Shown here: piece after piece, positions 1-9,833 of the stretch
Layout: each line of letters starts with the position of its first letter
Numbering within the stretch: the stretch's first letter is position 1
Assembly (NCBI GenBank): GCA_020253595.1
Contig: JADCBH010000372.1
Coordinates: 1 to 35,268 of the forward strand
Source: Brevundimonas sp.
GTDB lineage: Bacteria; Pseudomonadota; Alphaproteobacteria; Caulobacterales; Caulobacteraceae
Direction: 5' to 3'
Length of the DNA stretch: 35,268 nt
Position numbers and translations under genes: made by a program
Notes under the pieces: generated by a model
The model's database searches: none
Told to the model about the DNA's origin: nothing
Seen by the model: only the letters and a program-made list of their open reading frames with translations

Positions 1-47
1 TCAGCGTGACGGGCGATCTACCAAAACTGGTGAGGGGCGAGCCCTGA
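1..47 (+). CDS. C-terminal end of a UbiH/UbiF/VisC-family FAD hydroxylase (5' partial)
   Basis: From base 3 the sequence reads in frame as SVTGDLPKLVRGEP and then TGA at 45-47. This closely matches the last residues of the complete UbiH-family hydroxylase at 14326-15579, which ends ATGDLPRLLRGEPV. The best explanation is the tail of a second, paralogous ubiquinone-biosynthesis type hydroxylase whose body lies outside the window. It converges on clpB. Only 14 codons are visible, so the family call rests on this tail alone. Confidence 0.55.
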   Translation, partial: SVTGDLPKLVRGEP

Positions 48-71
48 TGCACCTGCACCTGCGCCTTCCCG

Positions 72-100
72 ATCCCGGTTCCGCGAGCGCGGCCCGGGAT
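72..100. terminator. GC-rich hairpin between convergent genes
   Basis: ATCCCGG (72-78) pairs with CCGGGAT (94-100), and a nested CCGC/GCGG stem lies inside. The hairpin sits between the hydroxylase tail and the clpB stop. There is no T-tract on either strand, so it may be a bidirectional transcription end or a dispersed palindromic repeat rather than a classical intrinsic terminator. Confidence 0.4.
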
Positions 101-117
101 GACAACCGGCCCACGTC

Positions 118-2703
<2,586 letters not shown>

Positions 2704-2724
2704 GGTCGGCTTCCCCTGAGCAGG

Positions 2725-2748
2725 CGGAGGGTGGCGCGGCGCCCTCCG
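2725..2748 (-). other. Hairpin in the clpB 5' leader
   Basis: CGGAGGG (2725-2731) and CCCTCCG (2742-2748) form a perfect 7-bp stem with a 10-base loop. It lies 22 bases upstream of the clpB ATG and does not cover the ribosome binding site, so any regulatory role would be on the mRNA leader. Confidence 0.35.
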
Positions 2749-2771
2749 ATGAGCAACGCCGCTGTGCCGAT

Positions 2772-2804
2772 CAGTTGGGTGTGGCGAAGCGGCCACACAA
2801 GAGG
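2772..2804 (-). promoter_or_regulatory. Candidate heat-shock-like promoter for clpB
   Basis: On the minus strand the sequence has a CTTG -35-like core (complement of 2797-2801) and, about 17 bases on, a C-rich CACCCAACT (complement of 2773-2781). This loosely resembles the CTTG / CCCCAT pattern of sigma-32 promoters. A perfect 7-bp inverted repeat GTGTGGC/GCCACAC (2779-2785 and 2792-2798) overlaps it and could be an operator. The match is weak and the call is mainly positional. Confidence 0.28.
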
Positions 2805-2833
2805 TCGGGGCCGGGAGGGTCTAGGATGCTCCG

Positions 2834-3478
2834 ATGTCGCACGATCTCTGGCCTGTCGATCCGTCCGTCGTTCTGCCGTTTCTGGTGGGCGTGGCGCTGG
2901 TCGAGCTGACGCCGGGGCCGAACATGGGCTGGCTGGCGCTGGTGTCGATGGCGCAGGGGCGGCTGGCGGGGCTGGCGGCGGTCGCGGGCGTGACGCTGGG
3001 GCTGGCGGTCTGGATGGTGGCGGCGGCGGTCGGGCTGACGTCGGTGCTGCTGGCGTTTCCGGCGCTGTATCAGGCTGTGCGCTGGGCGGGCGTGCTGTTC
3101 CTGCTGTGGCTGGCGTGGGAGGCCTGGGCCGGGGCGGGCAAGACGGTGGTGGAGGTCGGGCGCGATCCGGAGAAGCTGCGTGGCCTGTTCCTGCGGGGCC
3201 TGACGGGCAACCTGCTGAACCCGAAGGCGGCGCTGTTCTATGTGGCGTTGTTGCCGACCTTCATCCGGCCCGACCATGGCCCGCCGATGGTGCAGGCCCT
3301 GATGCTGGGGAGCCTGCACCTGATCGTCAGCGTGGCCATTCATGGCGCCATCGTGCTGGGGGCGGCGGCGGCCGGAGCGGTGGTCATGCGCCGGCTGCGT
3401 GGCCTGTGGGCCGGTCGAGCGATGGCGGCGGGGATCGCCGCCGTCGCCGTCTGGATGGCCTGGGCGACCCGGGGGTGA
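2834..3478 (+). CDS. LysE/RhtB-family amino-acid exporter
   Basis: A 214-residue integral membrane protein of the LysE/RhtB superfamily, which exports amino acids or related metabolites across the inner membrane. It has the family signature near the N-terminus (LTPGPNMGWLALVSMAQG, about 26-43) and the second conserved region GNLLNPKAALFYVALLPTF (about 133-151), with about six hydrophobic segments. The length of slightly over 200 residues is typical. The ATG at 2834 places the first membrane segment correctly. It is divergent from clpB and ends 6 bases from the convergent TonB-dependent receptor. The substrate cannot be read from sequence. Confidence 0.9.
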   Translation: MSHDLWPVDPSVVLPFLVGVALVELTPGPNMGWLALVSMAQGRLAGLAAVAGVTLGLAVWMVAAAVGLTSVLLAFPALYQAVRWAGVLFLLWLAWEAWAGAGKTVVEVGRDPEKLRGLFLRGLTGNLLNPKAALFYVALLPTFIRPDHGPPMVQALMLGSLHLIVSVAIHGAIVLGAAAAGAVVMRRLRGLWAGRAMAAGIAAVAVWMAWATRG

Positions 3479-3484
3479 CCCGGA

Positions 3485-5734
3485 TCAGCCGCCGGTCGGG
3501 CCGGTCGAGAAGTCGAACTGTTCCGGCTGACGACGCTGGCCGTTGCCTAGAGCCCAGCTGAAGCCGACGTAGAAGGCCGTCAGGTTGATGTCCTGATTGA
3601 ACTCCTCGCGGAAGGCGGGGGTCTCGAACACGCTGTCGTTGTTGAAGGTGCCCAGCACGTCCCGGCCAGTGAAGACGAACGACAGCTGCTCGGTCAGCTT
3701 GCGACGATAGCCGATGTTCAGCATGCCGCCGGCCTCGCGGGTGCCCTGGGCCAGCAGCTGCTCGCCCTGCCAGAAGCCCGAGACCTGGACGAAGTCGTTG
3801 GCCGTCGGCTGCCAGGTCAGGCTCGCGCGGCCGCTGGCGAAGGTGCCTTCGCGGTTGCCGCCGCCCGGAATCCCTGTCGAGTCGATCTCCTGACGGAACA
3901 GGTTGACGGCACCGCTGTAGCGCAGCGTGGACGTCAGCGGGCCGGTGGCCGTCAGCTCCACACCCATGTCGCGGCGCGAGCCCAGGTTCTCGGGCCGGGT
4001 CAGTAGCACGCCGCCGCCGATGTCGCGCGCGACCTCGGTGAAGGCGCCATCCGTGTCCCGCAGATAGGCGGTGGCCATGTAGAAGGTCTGGCCCTGGCGC
4101 ATCTGCCACATGACCTCGAAGGCGTCGGTTTCCTGGGGCTCCAGATCCGGATTGCCCGACCGCAGGTTCAGCGGGTCCTGGAAGGCGACGAAAGGGTTCA
4201 GCTGGGCCGGGGATGGCCGGGCGATGCGGCGCGAATAGCTGGCCCGCAGCGTCTGGGTCTCCGACAGCTTGTACTGCAGGTGAGCGGTCGGATAGGCCTT
4301 GAAGTAGTCCTGCTCGGCCGTGGTGCCGCCGGTCAGGTCGGTGATCTCAATGTCGGCCTGTTCGAGACGCAGACCCAGCTGGGCGGAGAACTTCTCGGTC
4401 AGGGGCCGTTCCCAGGTGGCGTACCAGGCGTGAACCGTCTGCTCGGCCTCGAAGCTGTTGATGAAGCCGGCGATCGGCAACAGGGCCGAGGTCGTGCCGC
4501 CGCGGAATAGCCGGAAGTCCTGCTCGGGCTTCTGGATGTTGAGCTCATAGCCCAGGCGCAGCTGGCCCCCCTCCGCGAAAGGCCGGGTGTAGGCGCTGGT
4601 CAGGCCAATGGTGGTCTGGTCGACGTTCTGGTCGAAGCGCTCAAAGAAGTCCGGGGCCACAGGCGTCAGGAAGCGATTGAGCGTCAGCGCGCCGACCTCA
4701 TTGCTGTTTTCGTCGAAACGAAGCTCGTTGGACCATTCGTGCCCGGCATCGTCGAAGCGATGGAGCAGGCGGACGGTCGCGCCCCAGTTCACGAAGTCGA
4801 AGTCGACGGAACCGTCACGGCGATAGCGGCTGGTTACGGTTCCGGCCGCGTTGCGCGTCTCGAACAGGCCGGGCTGGTCCTGCTCGCCCTCGAAGGCGAC
4901 CCCGCGCAGCTCACCGGTCAGCTGGGTGCGGTCGGTCAGACGGTATTCGGCGGTGACCCGGCTGACCACGCCGGACTGGTCGTTCTCGACCTCCTGCACA
5001 GTGGTCGTGGTCGACAGCAGGGCACCGGTGGCCGGGTTGAACTGTTCGCGGATGCGCTCCAGCGAGACGCCGACGGGGTCAGCGCGGTAGCTGATGTCGC
5101 CGGACAGCGTCAGGCGGTCTTCCTGGATCGAGCCCGAAACGCCCGCGTTCCAGCGGCCGTCATCGCCGACGTTGACGCGGATCGAGCCGGTCGTCTGGCG
5201 TCCGGGACGCGGTGCGCTCGGCCGGGTGATCAGGTTGATGACCCCGCCAGAGCCCTCGGGGCTGTAGGCGGCGGACGGGTTGGTCATGACCTCGATGCGG
5301 GAATACTGGTCGGCCGGCAGCTGAAGGATGGCCTGGCCGCGCCCGGCGCCCGACAGGATGCCGGAGGGGCGGCCGTCGACGAGGATGGTGACGCTGGCAT
5401 CGCCGCGCAGGGACACATTGCCCTCGGGGTCCACATCCACGGAGGGGACGTTGCGCAGGGCGTCGGCCAGGGTACCGGTCGTGGCCTGCAGGTCGTTGGC
5501 CAGGCTGTAGCTGACCGAGTCGATGGAGGTGCGGGTCTCTTCGCGGTTCCCGGTGACCACGACGTCGGTCACGGCGTCGGTCTGGGCCTCGCCCTCCTCC
5601 TGCTCCTGGGCCGGCTGGGTCTGGGCGGGCGGCGTTTGCCGCGCCGGTTGTGCGGGGGCGGTCTGGGCCAGGGCCGGCGAGCCGACGGCGGCCATGGCGG
5701 CACCTGCCATCAGGATGGTTTTCAGTCGGATCAT
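3485..5734 (-). CDS. TonB-dependent outer-membrane receptor
   Basis: A 749-residue outer-membrane receptor. It has a signal peptide ending PALAQ, a Pro/Gln-rich linker, a TonB-box-like stretch (DVVVTG), a plug domain with NVPSVDVDPEGNVSLRGD and ILVDGRPSG, then a long beta-barrel region of the outer-membrane beta-barrel (PF14905-like) type. Barrel-type Arg/Tyr-rich strands continue to FYVGFSWALG near the end, followed by a Gly/Pro-rich tail rather than a terminal Phe. The start was set at ATG 5734 because GAAGGGG lies 8 bases upstream; the GTG two codons earlier is too close to that site. No TonB, ExbBD, regulator or transport partner is adjacent, so the ligand is unknown. Confidence 0.92.
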   Translation of the reverse strand: MIRLKTILMAGAAMAAVGSPALAQTAPAQPARQTPPAQTQPAQEQEEGEAQTDAVTDVVVTGNREETRTSIDSVSYSLANDLQATTGTLADALRNVPSVDVDPEGNVSLRGDASVTILVDGRPSGILSGAGRGQAILQLPADQYSRIEVMTNPSAAYSPEGSGGVINLITRPSAPRPGRQTTGSIRVNVGDDGRWNAGVSGSIQEDRLTLSGDISYRADPVGVSLERIREQFNPATGALLSTTTTVQEVENDQSGVVSRVTAEYRLTDRTQLTGELRGVAFEGEQDQPGLFETRNAAGTVTSRYRRDGSVDFDFVNWGATVRLLHRFDDAGHEWSNELRFDENSNEVGALTLNRFLTPVAPDFFERFDQNVDQTTIGLTSAYTRPFAEGGQLRLGYELNIQKPEQDFRLFRGGTTSALLPIAGFINSFEAEQTVHAWYATWERPLTEKFSAQLGLRLEQADIEITDLTGGTTAEQDYFKAYPTAHLQYKLSETQTLRASYSRRIARPSPAQLNPFVAFQDPLNLRSGNPDLEPQETDAFEVMWQMRQGQTFYMATAYLRDTDGAFTEVARDIGGGVLLTRPENLGSRRDMGVELTATGPLTSTLRYSGAVNLFRQEIDSTGIPGGGNREGTFASGRASLTWQPTANDFVQVSGFWQGEQLLAQGTREAGGMLNIGYRRKLTEQLSFVFTGRDVLGTFNNDSVFETPAFREEFNQDINLTAFYVGFSWALGNGQRRQPEQFDFSTGPTGG

Positions 5735-5739
5735 GATCA

Positions 5740-5936
5740 CAGCCCCTTCGCGGTCGCCCGACGCGCCCGTTCCGAGCGCCGCAATATCAAGCTTCCTTTA
5801 CGTCCCAAAGTTACTTCGCTGTCATTTTCCTCGTGATTTCATAATGTTACGGCCGCGCAATAATGATGGCTGAAACAGGGCCCTCGGGTCGGCGGGCTGG
5901 CGCGCCCCGCCTGGCCCCGCTAGCGTCGGTCGCCTG
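5740..5936. promoter_or_regulatory. Divergent intergenic region with AT-rich core
   Basis: This gap separates the TonB-dependent receptor (-) and the serine hydrolase (+). Bases about 5790-5875 are far richer in A+T than the surroundings, as expected for promoters. On the minus strand TTGGGA followed 16 bases later by TATTGC is a possible receptor promoter. No clear operator or palindrome was recognised. Confidence 0.35.
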
Positions 5937-7583
5937 ATGAACCGGAGCCCGCCCGTGACCGACCGCCTGCCCGCCCTTACGCGCCGTTCAGCCCTGTTCG
6001 CATCGGCTGGCGCGGCTGCCCTGCCCACGGCCGCATGGGCACAGACGTCGAGCCCGGCCAATGACAACGCCGGGCTGGCCGAGGCGGTCGATGCCTATGT
6101 GCGCCAGTGCATGGCGGCCTGGCCTGATCAGCCGGCGCTGGGCATCGCATTGGTCAGGGACGGTCAGCCGATCCTGACTCGCGGCTATGGCGTCAAGCGG
6201 CAGGGAACCCAGGACAGGGCGGACGAACACACCCTGTTCGCCATCGCCTCGAACACCAAGAACGTCACCGCCGCAGCGCTGGCCATGCTGGTCGACGAGG
6301 GCAAGGTGAAGTGGGACGAGCCGGTGCGGACCTATCTGCCGGACTTCACCCTGTCGGACCCGTTCATCGGTGAGCGGATCACGGTGCGCGATACGCTGAG
6401 CCACCGGGCGGGCTTTGGTCTGGGAGCCGGCGACCTGCTGTTCTGGCCGAACTCGGACCGGAGCCGCGCCGAGATCATGGCGGCGGTGCCTCATGTGCCG
6501 ATCGAGGACGGGTTCCGGGCCAACTACCACTACTGCAACCTGATGTTCGTGGTGGCGGGTGAGGTGCTCGCCGCCGTCTCCGGCATGCCGTGGGAGACCT
6601 TCATCCAGACGCGAATCCTGGACCGGGTCGGCATGAGCGAGACTGTGCCCTTCACTTCCATGGCGGATGCGTCGAAGTCTGCCCTGCCGCACGGACGGAT
6701 CGGGCCGCCGCTGCGCTATCAGGGGGCGATGACCCTGCTGAGCGACACCATCGCCGGCATCTGGAACTGGGATGCCGCGGGGGCGGCGGGTGGTTTCTGC
6801 AGCACCCCGACGGACTGGGCCAAGTGGATCCAGGTGCGGCTCGCCATGGGGGCCCTGCCGGACGGGACGCGGCTGTTCAGTGAGGCGCGCGCCACCGAGA
6901 TGTGGCGGCCCAACATCATCGTTGGCTCTTCGCCGGGGCCGACGGCGGAGTTGCCCGGCAGGGCCATCGCCTCGACCTATGCCATGGGTTGGCAGGTACA
7001 GGACTATCGCGGCGAGCGGCTGATCAGTCACGGCGGCGGGTCACCGGGCGGGATTTCGGCGACCGTGCTGCTGCCCGGGCGAAACGCCGGTTTCGCCATC
7101 TTCTCCAATGCGGAGGAAAGCCTGTTGCTTCGTGCTCTGCGCAGCGGCATCGCCGACATCGTCATGGGCAAGACCGGCTTCGACTGGATCGCGGACTGCA
7201 AGCGTCTGGAGAGCCAGGGGACCGCCCGCTCCCTCGCCGCCGCTGTCGAGATCGATGCCAAGCAGGCGGCGGGAGCCGCGCCGTCGTTGCCGTTGTCGGC
7301 CTATGCCGGGACCTGGCGCGACCCCTGGTACGGCGACATCGTGATCGAACCGCGCGACGTGCAGCTGTGGTTGCGGTTCTCGCGCACCCCGGCGCTGCAG
7401 GGGCCGCTCGAGCCTTATGAGGGCGAGACGATGCGCACGCGCTTCCCCGACAAGCGCGAGGAGGACGCCTTCATCACCTTCGAACTCGAGAACGGCCGAC
7501 CGGTGCGGGCGACGATGAAGGGGGTCAGCCCCGACATCGACTTCAGCTATGACTATCAGAACCTGAGGCTGACGCGGGTCTGA
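5937..7583 (+). CDS. Exported serine hydrolase of the beta-lactamase (class C/PBP-like) family
   Basis: A 548-residue member of the beta-lactamase superfamily (PF00144), with the three active-site elements: SNTK at 105-108 (nucleophile Ser105 and Lys108), YCN at 199-201, and HGGG at 365-368. The C-terminal 120 or so residues form an extra beta-rich domain of the type found in many such esterases/peptidases (DUF3471-like). The N-terminus TRRSALF followed by a hydrophobic stretch and PTAAWAQ looks like a twin-arginine signal peptide, so it probably works in the periplasm. The start is ATG 5937; a GTG at 5955 would also keep the signal. Family members include esterases, D-aminopeptidases and penicillin-binding proteins, so the substrate is uncertain. 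Confidence 0.9.
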   Translation: MNRSPPVTDRLPALTRRSALFASAGAAALPTAAWAQTSSPANDNAGLAEAVDAYVRQCMAAWPDQPALGIALVRDGQPILTRGYGVKRQGTQDRADEHTLFAIASNTKNVTAAALAMLVDEGKVKWDEPVRTYLPDFTLSDPFIGERITVRDTLSHRAGFGLGAGDLLFWPNSDRSRAEIMAAVPHVPIEDGFRANYHYCNLMFVVAGEVLAAVSGMPWETFIQTRILDRVGMSETVPFTSMADASKSALPHGRIGPPLRYQGAMTLLSDTIAGIWNWDAAGAAGGFCSTPTDWAKWIQVRLAMGALPDGTRLFSEARATEMWRPNIIVGSSPGPTAELPGRAIASTYAMGWQVQDYRGERLISHGGGSPGGISATVLLPGRNAGFAIFSNAEESLLLRALRSGIADIVMGKTGFDWIADCKRLESQGTARSLAAAVEIDAKQAAGAAPSLPLSAYAGTWRDPWYGDIVIEPRDVQLWLRFSRTPALQGPLEPYEGETMRTRFPDKREEDAFITFELENGRPVRATMKGVSPDIDFSYDYQNLRLTRV

Positions 7584-7600
7584 GCGCCGACGCGGAACCC

Positions 7601-7621
7601 TGAAGCCTGAACGACGCTTCA
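7601..7621 (+). other. Short hairpin downstream of the serine hydrolase
   Basis: TGAAGC and GCTTCA form a perfect 6-bp stem around a 9-base loop, 17 bases after the hydrolase stop. No T-run follows, so it is at most a weak terminator or mRNA 3' end. The rest of the 141-base gap before the LolA-like gene shows nothing recognisable. Confidence 0.25.
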
Positions 7622-7724
7622 TCGGGCCGCCGGAATATGGTCAGGGTCGCGTCACGACCGTGCCGCCAGGCCCGGTGATGATCCGGACGACCCGCAGTGC
7701 TTCCCGATCGGGAAAAGGAACGAC

Positions 7725-8363
7725 ATGACGCTGTCCCGCAGAGATCTCGGTTTCGGCCTCGCCGCCGTCGCGGCGTTGGCCGGCGCGTTGCCCGCTTCGG
7801 CACAGAGCAGCCTGTCGGAGGCGGACCGCGCCGCGCTGAACCAGGCCCAGTCCTATCTGCAGGGCCTGACCTCGGCGCAGGGGACCTTCGTGGAGACCGG
7901 CGCGGGCGGGCAGAGGCGTGAGGGGCGTTTCTATCTGCAGCGCCCCGGCCGGATGCGGTTTGAATACACGACGCCCGCCGGGTTGCTGGTGGTGGCTGAC
8001 GGGTCGAACGTGAAGCGGTGGGATCCGCGGCTGGAAGTGTTCCGTCAGGTCCCGTTGAGCCAGACACCGCTGTCGACCTTTCTGGCGCGTGAGGTCCGGC
8101 TGGATCAGGGCGTGACCATAGAGCGGGTCACGCGCATGCAGTCCGGTGCCTTCGCCATCACTGCCCGGGACGCGCGGCGGCCCCGTGATGGCCAGGTGAT
8201 CCTGGCCTTCGCCGGAAATCCCCTGCGGCTGCAGGAGTGGACCATTACCGATGCCCAGGGCGCGCGCACGCGGACCCAGCTGACGACGCTGCAGCCTGCA
8301 CCGGGTCTCGCCGCCAGCCTGTTCCGCCTGACGGATCCCACGCGTCGGCCGGGGCGGAATTGA
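7725..8363 (+). CDS. LolA-like outer-membrane lipoprotein carrier protein
   Basis: A 212-residue exported protein with the LolA-family pattern: an N-terminal helix with LNQAQSYLQGLTSAQGTFVET, then alternating beta strands with the conserved GRFYLQRPGRMRFEY and a later GNPLRLQEWTITDAQG. LolA chaperones lipoproteins through the periplasm from the LolCDE transporter to LolB. The N-terminus MTLSRRDLGFG before a hydrophobic run ending PASAQ resembles a twin-arginine signal. The start ATG at 7725 has AAAGGA 6 bases upstream. It follows the hydrolase on the same strand after 141 bases, so co-transcription is uncertain. Confidence 0.85.
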   Translation: MTLSRRDLGFGLAAVAALAGALPASAQSSLSEADRAALNQAQSYLQGLTSAQGTFVETGAGGQRREGRFYLQRPGRMRFEYTTPAGLLVVADGSNVKRWDPRLEVFRQVPLSQTPLSTFLAREVRLDQGVTIERVTRMQSGAFAITARDARRPRDGQVILAFAGNPLRLQEWTITDAQGARTRTQLTTLQPAPGLAASLFRLTDPTRRPGRN

Positions 8364-8529
8364 CGGAATCACGACGCCTGAATCGTGTTCGGAGCAACAC
8401 ACACAAGCGACAGATCTTTGCGTTTGACTCTTTCTGAACGTCGTGACACTTTCGCCACAGGGCGGTCGTGCCGTCCTGACGCTTTCGGACCCAATCCCCT
8501 CCCGATGGCGGCGAGAGAGATCATCTTGA
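8364..8529 (+). other. LolA-like gene 3' region; possible small RNA
   Basis: No convincing ORF is present. A CACGA/TCGTG stem lies close to the stop, and TTGACT at 8424-8429 could be a -35 element without a clear -10 partner. The region runs directly into the strong terminator at 8530-8561. It is either a long 3' untranslated region or a small RNA of about 100 bases; no known RNA family was recognised. Confidence 0.2.
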
Positions 8530-8561
8530 AGCCCCCGGCGTCCGCGTCGGGGGCTTTTTTT
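8530..8561 (+). terminator. Strong Rho-independent terminator
   Basis: AGCCCCCGGCG (8530-8540) pairs with CGTCGGGGGCT (8545-8555) as an 11-bp stem with one G-T wobble and a TCCG loop, followed by a run of T residues (8555-8561). This is the clearest intrinsic terminator in the window. It ends the transcript from the LolA-like gene or from a small RNA upstream of it. Confidence 0.88.
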
Positions 8562-8591
8562 GGACTGGAGCGGACCGGGGCGCGAAAGCCC

Positions 8592-8620
8592 TTGGAAAGC
8601 CGGAGCGGGCGCGCTAAGTC
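8592..8620 (+). promoter_or_regulatory. Caulobacter-type housekeeping promoter for the DUF4167 gene
   Basis: TTGGAAA (8592-8598) and GCTAAGTC (8613-8620) are separated by 14 bases. This fits the Caulobacter sigma-73 pattern TTGACGS-N10-14-GCTANAWC with few mismatches. It lies just past the terminator, so it would start a new transcript for the DUF4167 gene with a leader of roughly 230 bases. Confidence 0.5.
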
Positions 8621-8855
8621 TGCGTCGTCTCCTACCCAACCAAGCCTTCTCGATCCGCCATCAAGGATCGGCGACGCGCGGCCGGGATGAGCGTGAGGGC
8701 CCGAAGGCTTCGGGCGGACCACGCCGGGCGACAACGGTTTTCCGATCACATCGCCATAGGGGATCCGACCCCAGCGACCGCGAGCGGTGACCGGACCAGG
8801 AACAACGGCCCTGTCCGCGCGCTGATGCCCGGAGGCCGACCAGCACGGACGTTCG
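8621..8855 (+). other. Long, structured 5' leader of the DUF4167 gene
   Basis: There is no supported gene in this stretch. If the promoter at 8592-8620 is correct, all of it is transcribed. It holds a perfect 7-bp hairpin GCCCGAA/TTCGGGC (8699-8705 and 8709-8715) and an ACCG/CGGT tetraloop hairpin near 8780. No riboswitch class was recognised. Confidence 0.3.
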
Positions 8856-9788
8856 ATGAGAGATTTCAAGGGCATGAAGCGCCAGCGCGGCCGCAACCGG
8901 AAACCGGGCGGCGGCAATGCGAATGCTGCCAATCCGAACCGTTCGTGGGACTCGCAAGGGCCGGAGAACATCAAGGTCCGGGGCAACGCCCAGACCGTCT
9001 ATGAGCGCTATCAACAGCTGGCGCGCGACGCGGCCTCGTCGGGCGACCGGGTTCTGGCCGAGAACTATCTCCAGCACGCCGAGCACTATTTCCGGGTCCT
9101 GAGGGCGCTGCAGCCGCAGCGGCCGGTGTCCGAGATCGCGGCGCGCGAACTGTCCAACCAGGGTTTCGACATCGACTTCGAGGACGAGACCGGGGCCCAG
9201 GCCGCGGCGTTCATGGCCGCTGCACAGCAACAGGCCGAGCGCGAGGCACGTCAGCAATCCGAAGGACAGGGCGATCCGAACCGTGAGCCGCGTGAGCCCC
9301 GTGAGTGGCGCGACCGCGATCGCGATCAGAACCGGGACCCGAACCGTGACGCCCAGCCACGCGAACGCGACGGGGAACCGCGCGCCGACGGCGAGCCCGG
9401 GCAGAACGGCGGGCGCCGGGAAACCCGCCGCGAGCGCTGGGAGCGCCGCCGTGAGGAACGCAACCGCCGCTTCCAGGCGGAAGGCGGTATCGGCGATGCG
9501 CCTGACGAGCGCGGCGGCGGCGATGGCTCCGACGCCGGTGAGGCCTTCGAGGCCCCGACGCCAGAGCCTGTGCACGCTGTCTCTGAGGAGACCCCGGCCC
9601 GCGAGGAGCGGCCGGCCCGCCGGACCCGTACGCCCCGCGCAGAAGAGCCAGCCGGGGACGACACCGGCGCCCTGCCCGGCTTCCTGACCCGTTCGGCAGC
9701 ACCGGCTCCGGCGGCCGCAGAGGGCGAAGCGGCCCCTGCCAAGAAGCGGGCTCCACGCGCCCGCAAGGTCGAGGCCGCCCAGGACTGA
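8856..9788 (+). CDS. DUF4167 domain-containing protein
   Basis: A 310-residue protein whose first 110 residues carry the DUF4167 domain: a basic start (MKRQRGRNRKPGGG), then NIKVRGNAQTVYERYQQLARDA, SGDRVLAENYLQHAEHYFRVL and a short R/Q/P segment. The family is widespread in alphaproteobacteria, often encoded near prfA-prmC, and has no firmly assigned function. From about 130 onward the protein is disordered, with repeated Arg-Asp, Arg-Glu and Asn-Arg-Asp runs and a basic C-terminus, as in RNA-binding proteins. That functional hint is inference. The start ATG at 8856 lacks a strong Shine-Dalgarno; ATG 8874 is an alternative. Confidence 0.85.
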   Translation: MRDFKGMKRQRGRNRKPGGGNANAANPNRSWDSQGPENIKVRGNAQTVYERYQQLARDAASSGDRVLAENYLQHAEHYFRVLRALQPQRPVSEIAARELSNQGFDIDFEDETGAQAAAFMAAAQQQAEREARQQSEGQGDPNREPREPREWRDRDRDQNRDPNRDAQPRERDGEPRADGEPGQNGGRRETRRERWERRREERNRRFQAEGGIGDAPDERGGGDGSDAGEAFEAPTPEPVHAVSEETPAREERPARRTRTPRAEEPAGDDTGALPGFLTRSAAPAPAAAEGEAAPAKKRAPRARKVEAAQD

Positions 9789-9833
9789 TCCGTCGCTTGA
9801 CGGGTCGTTCGCGGTGGGGCTCCCTCTGATCCC

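Noticed and set aside
1..30. Adapter at the left edge as well
   Set aside because: The left edge reads as authentic coding sequence matching a UbiH-family tail; no adapter word is present.
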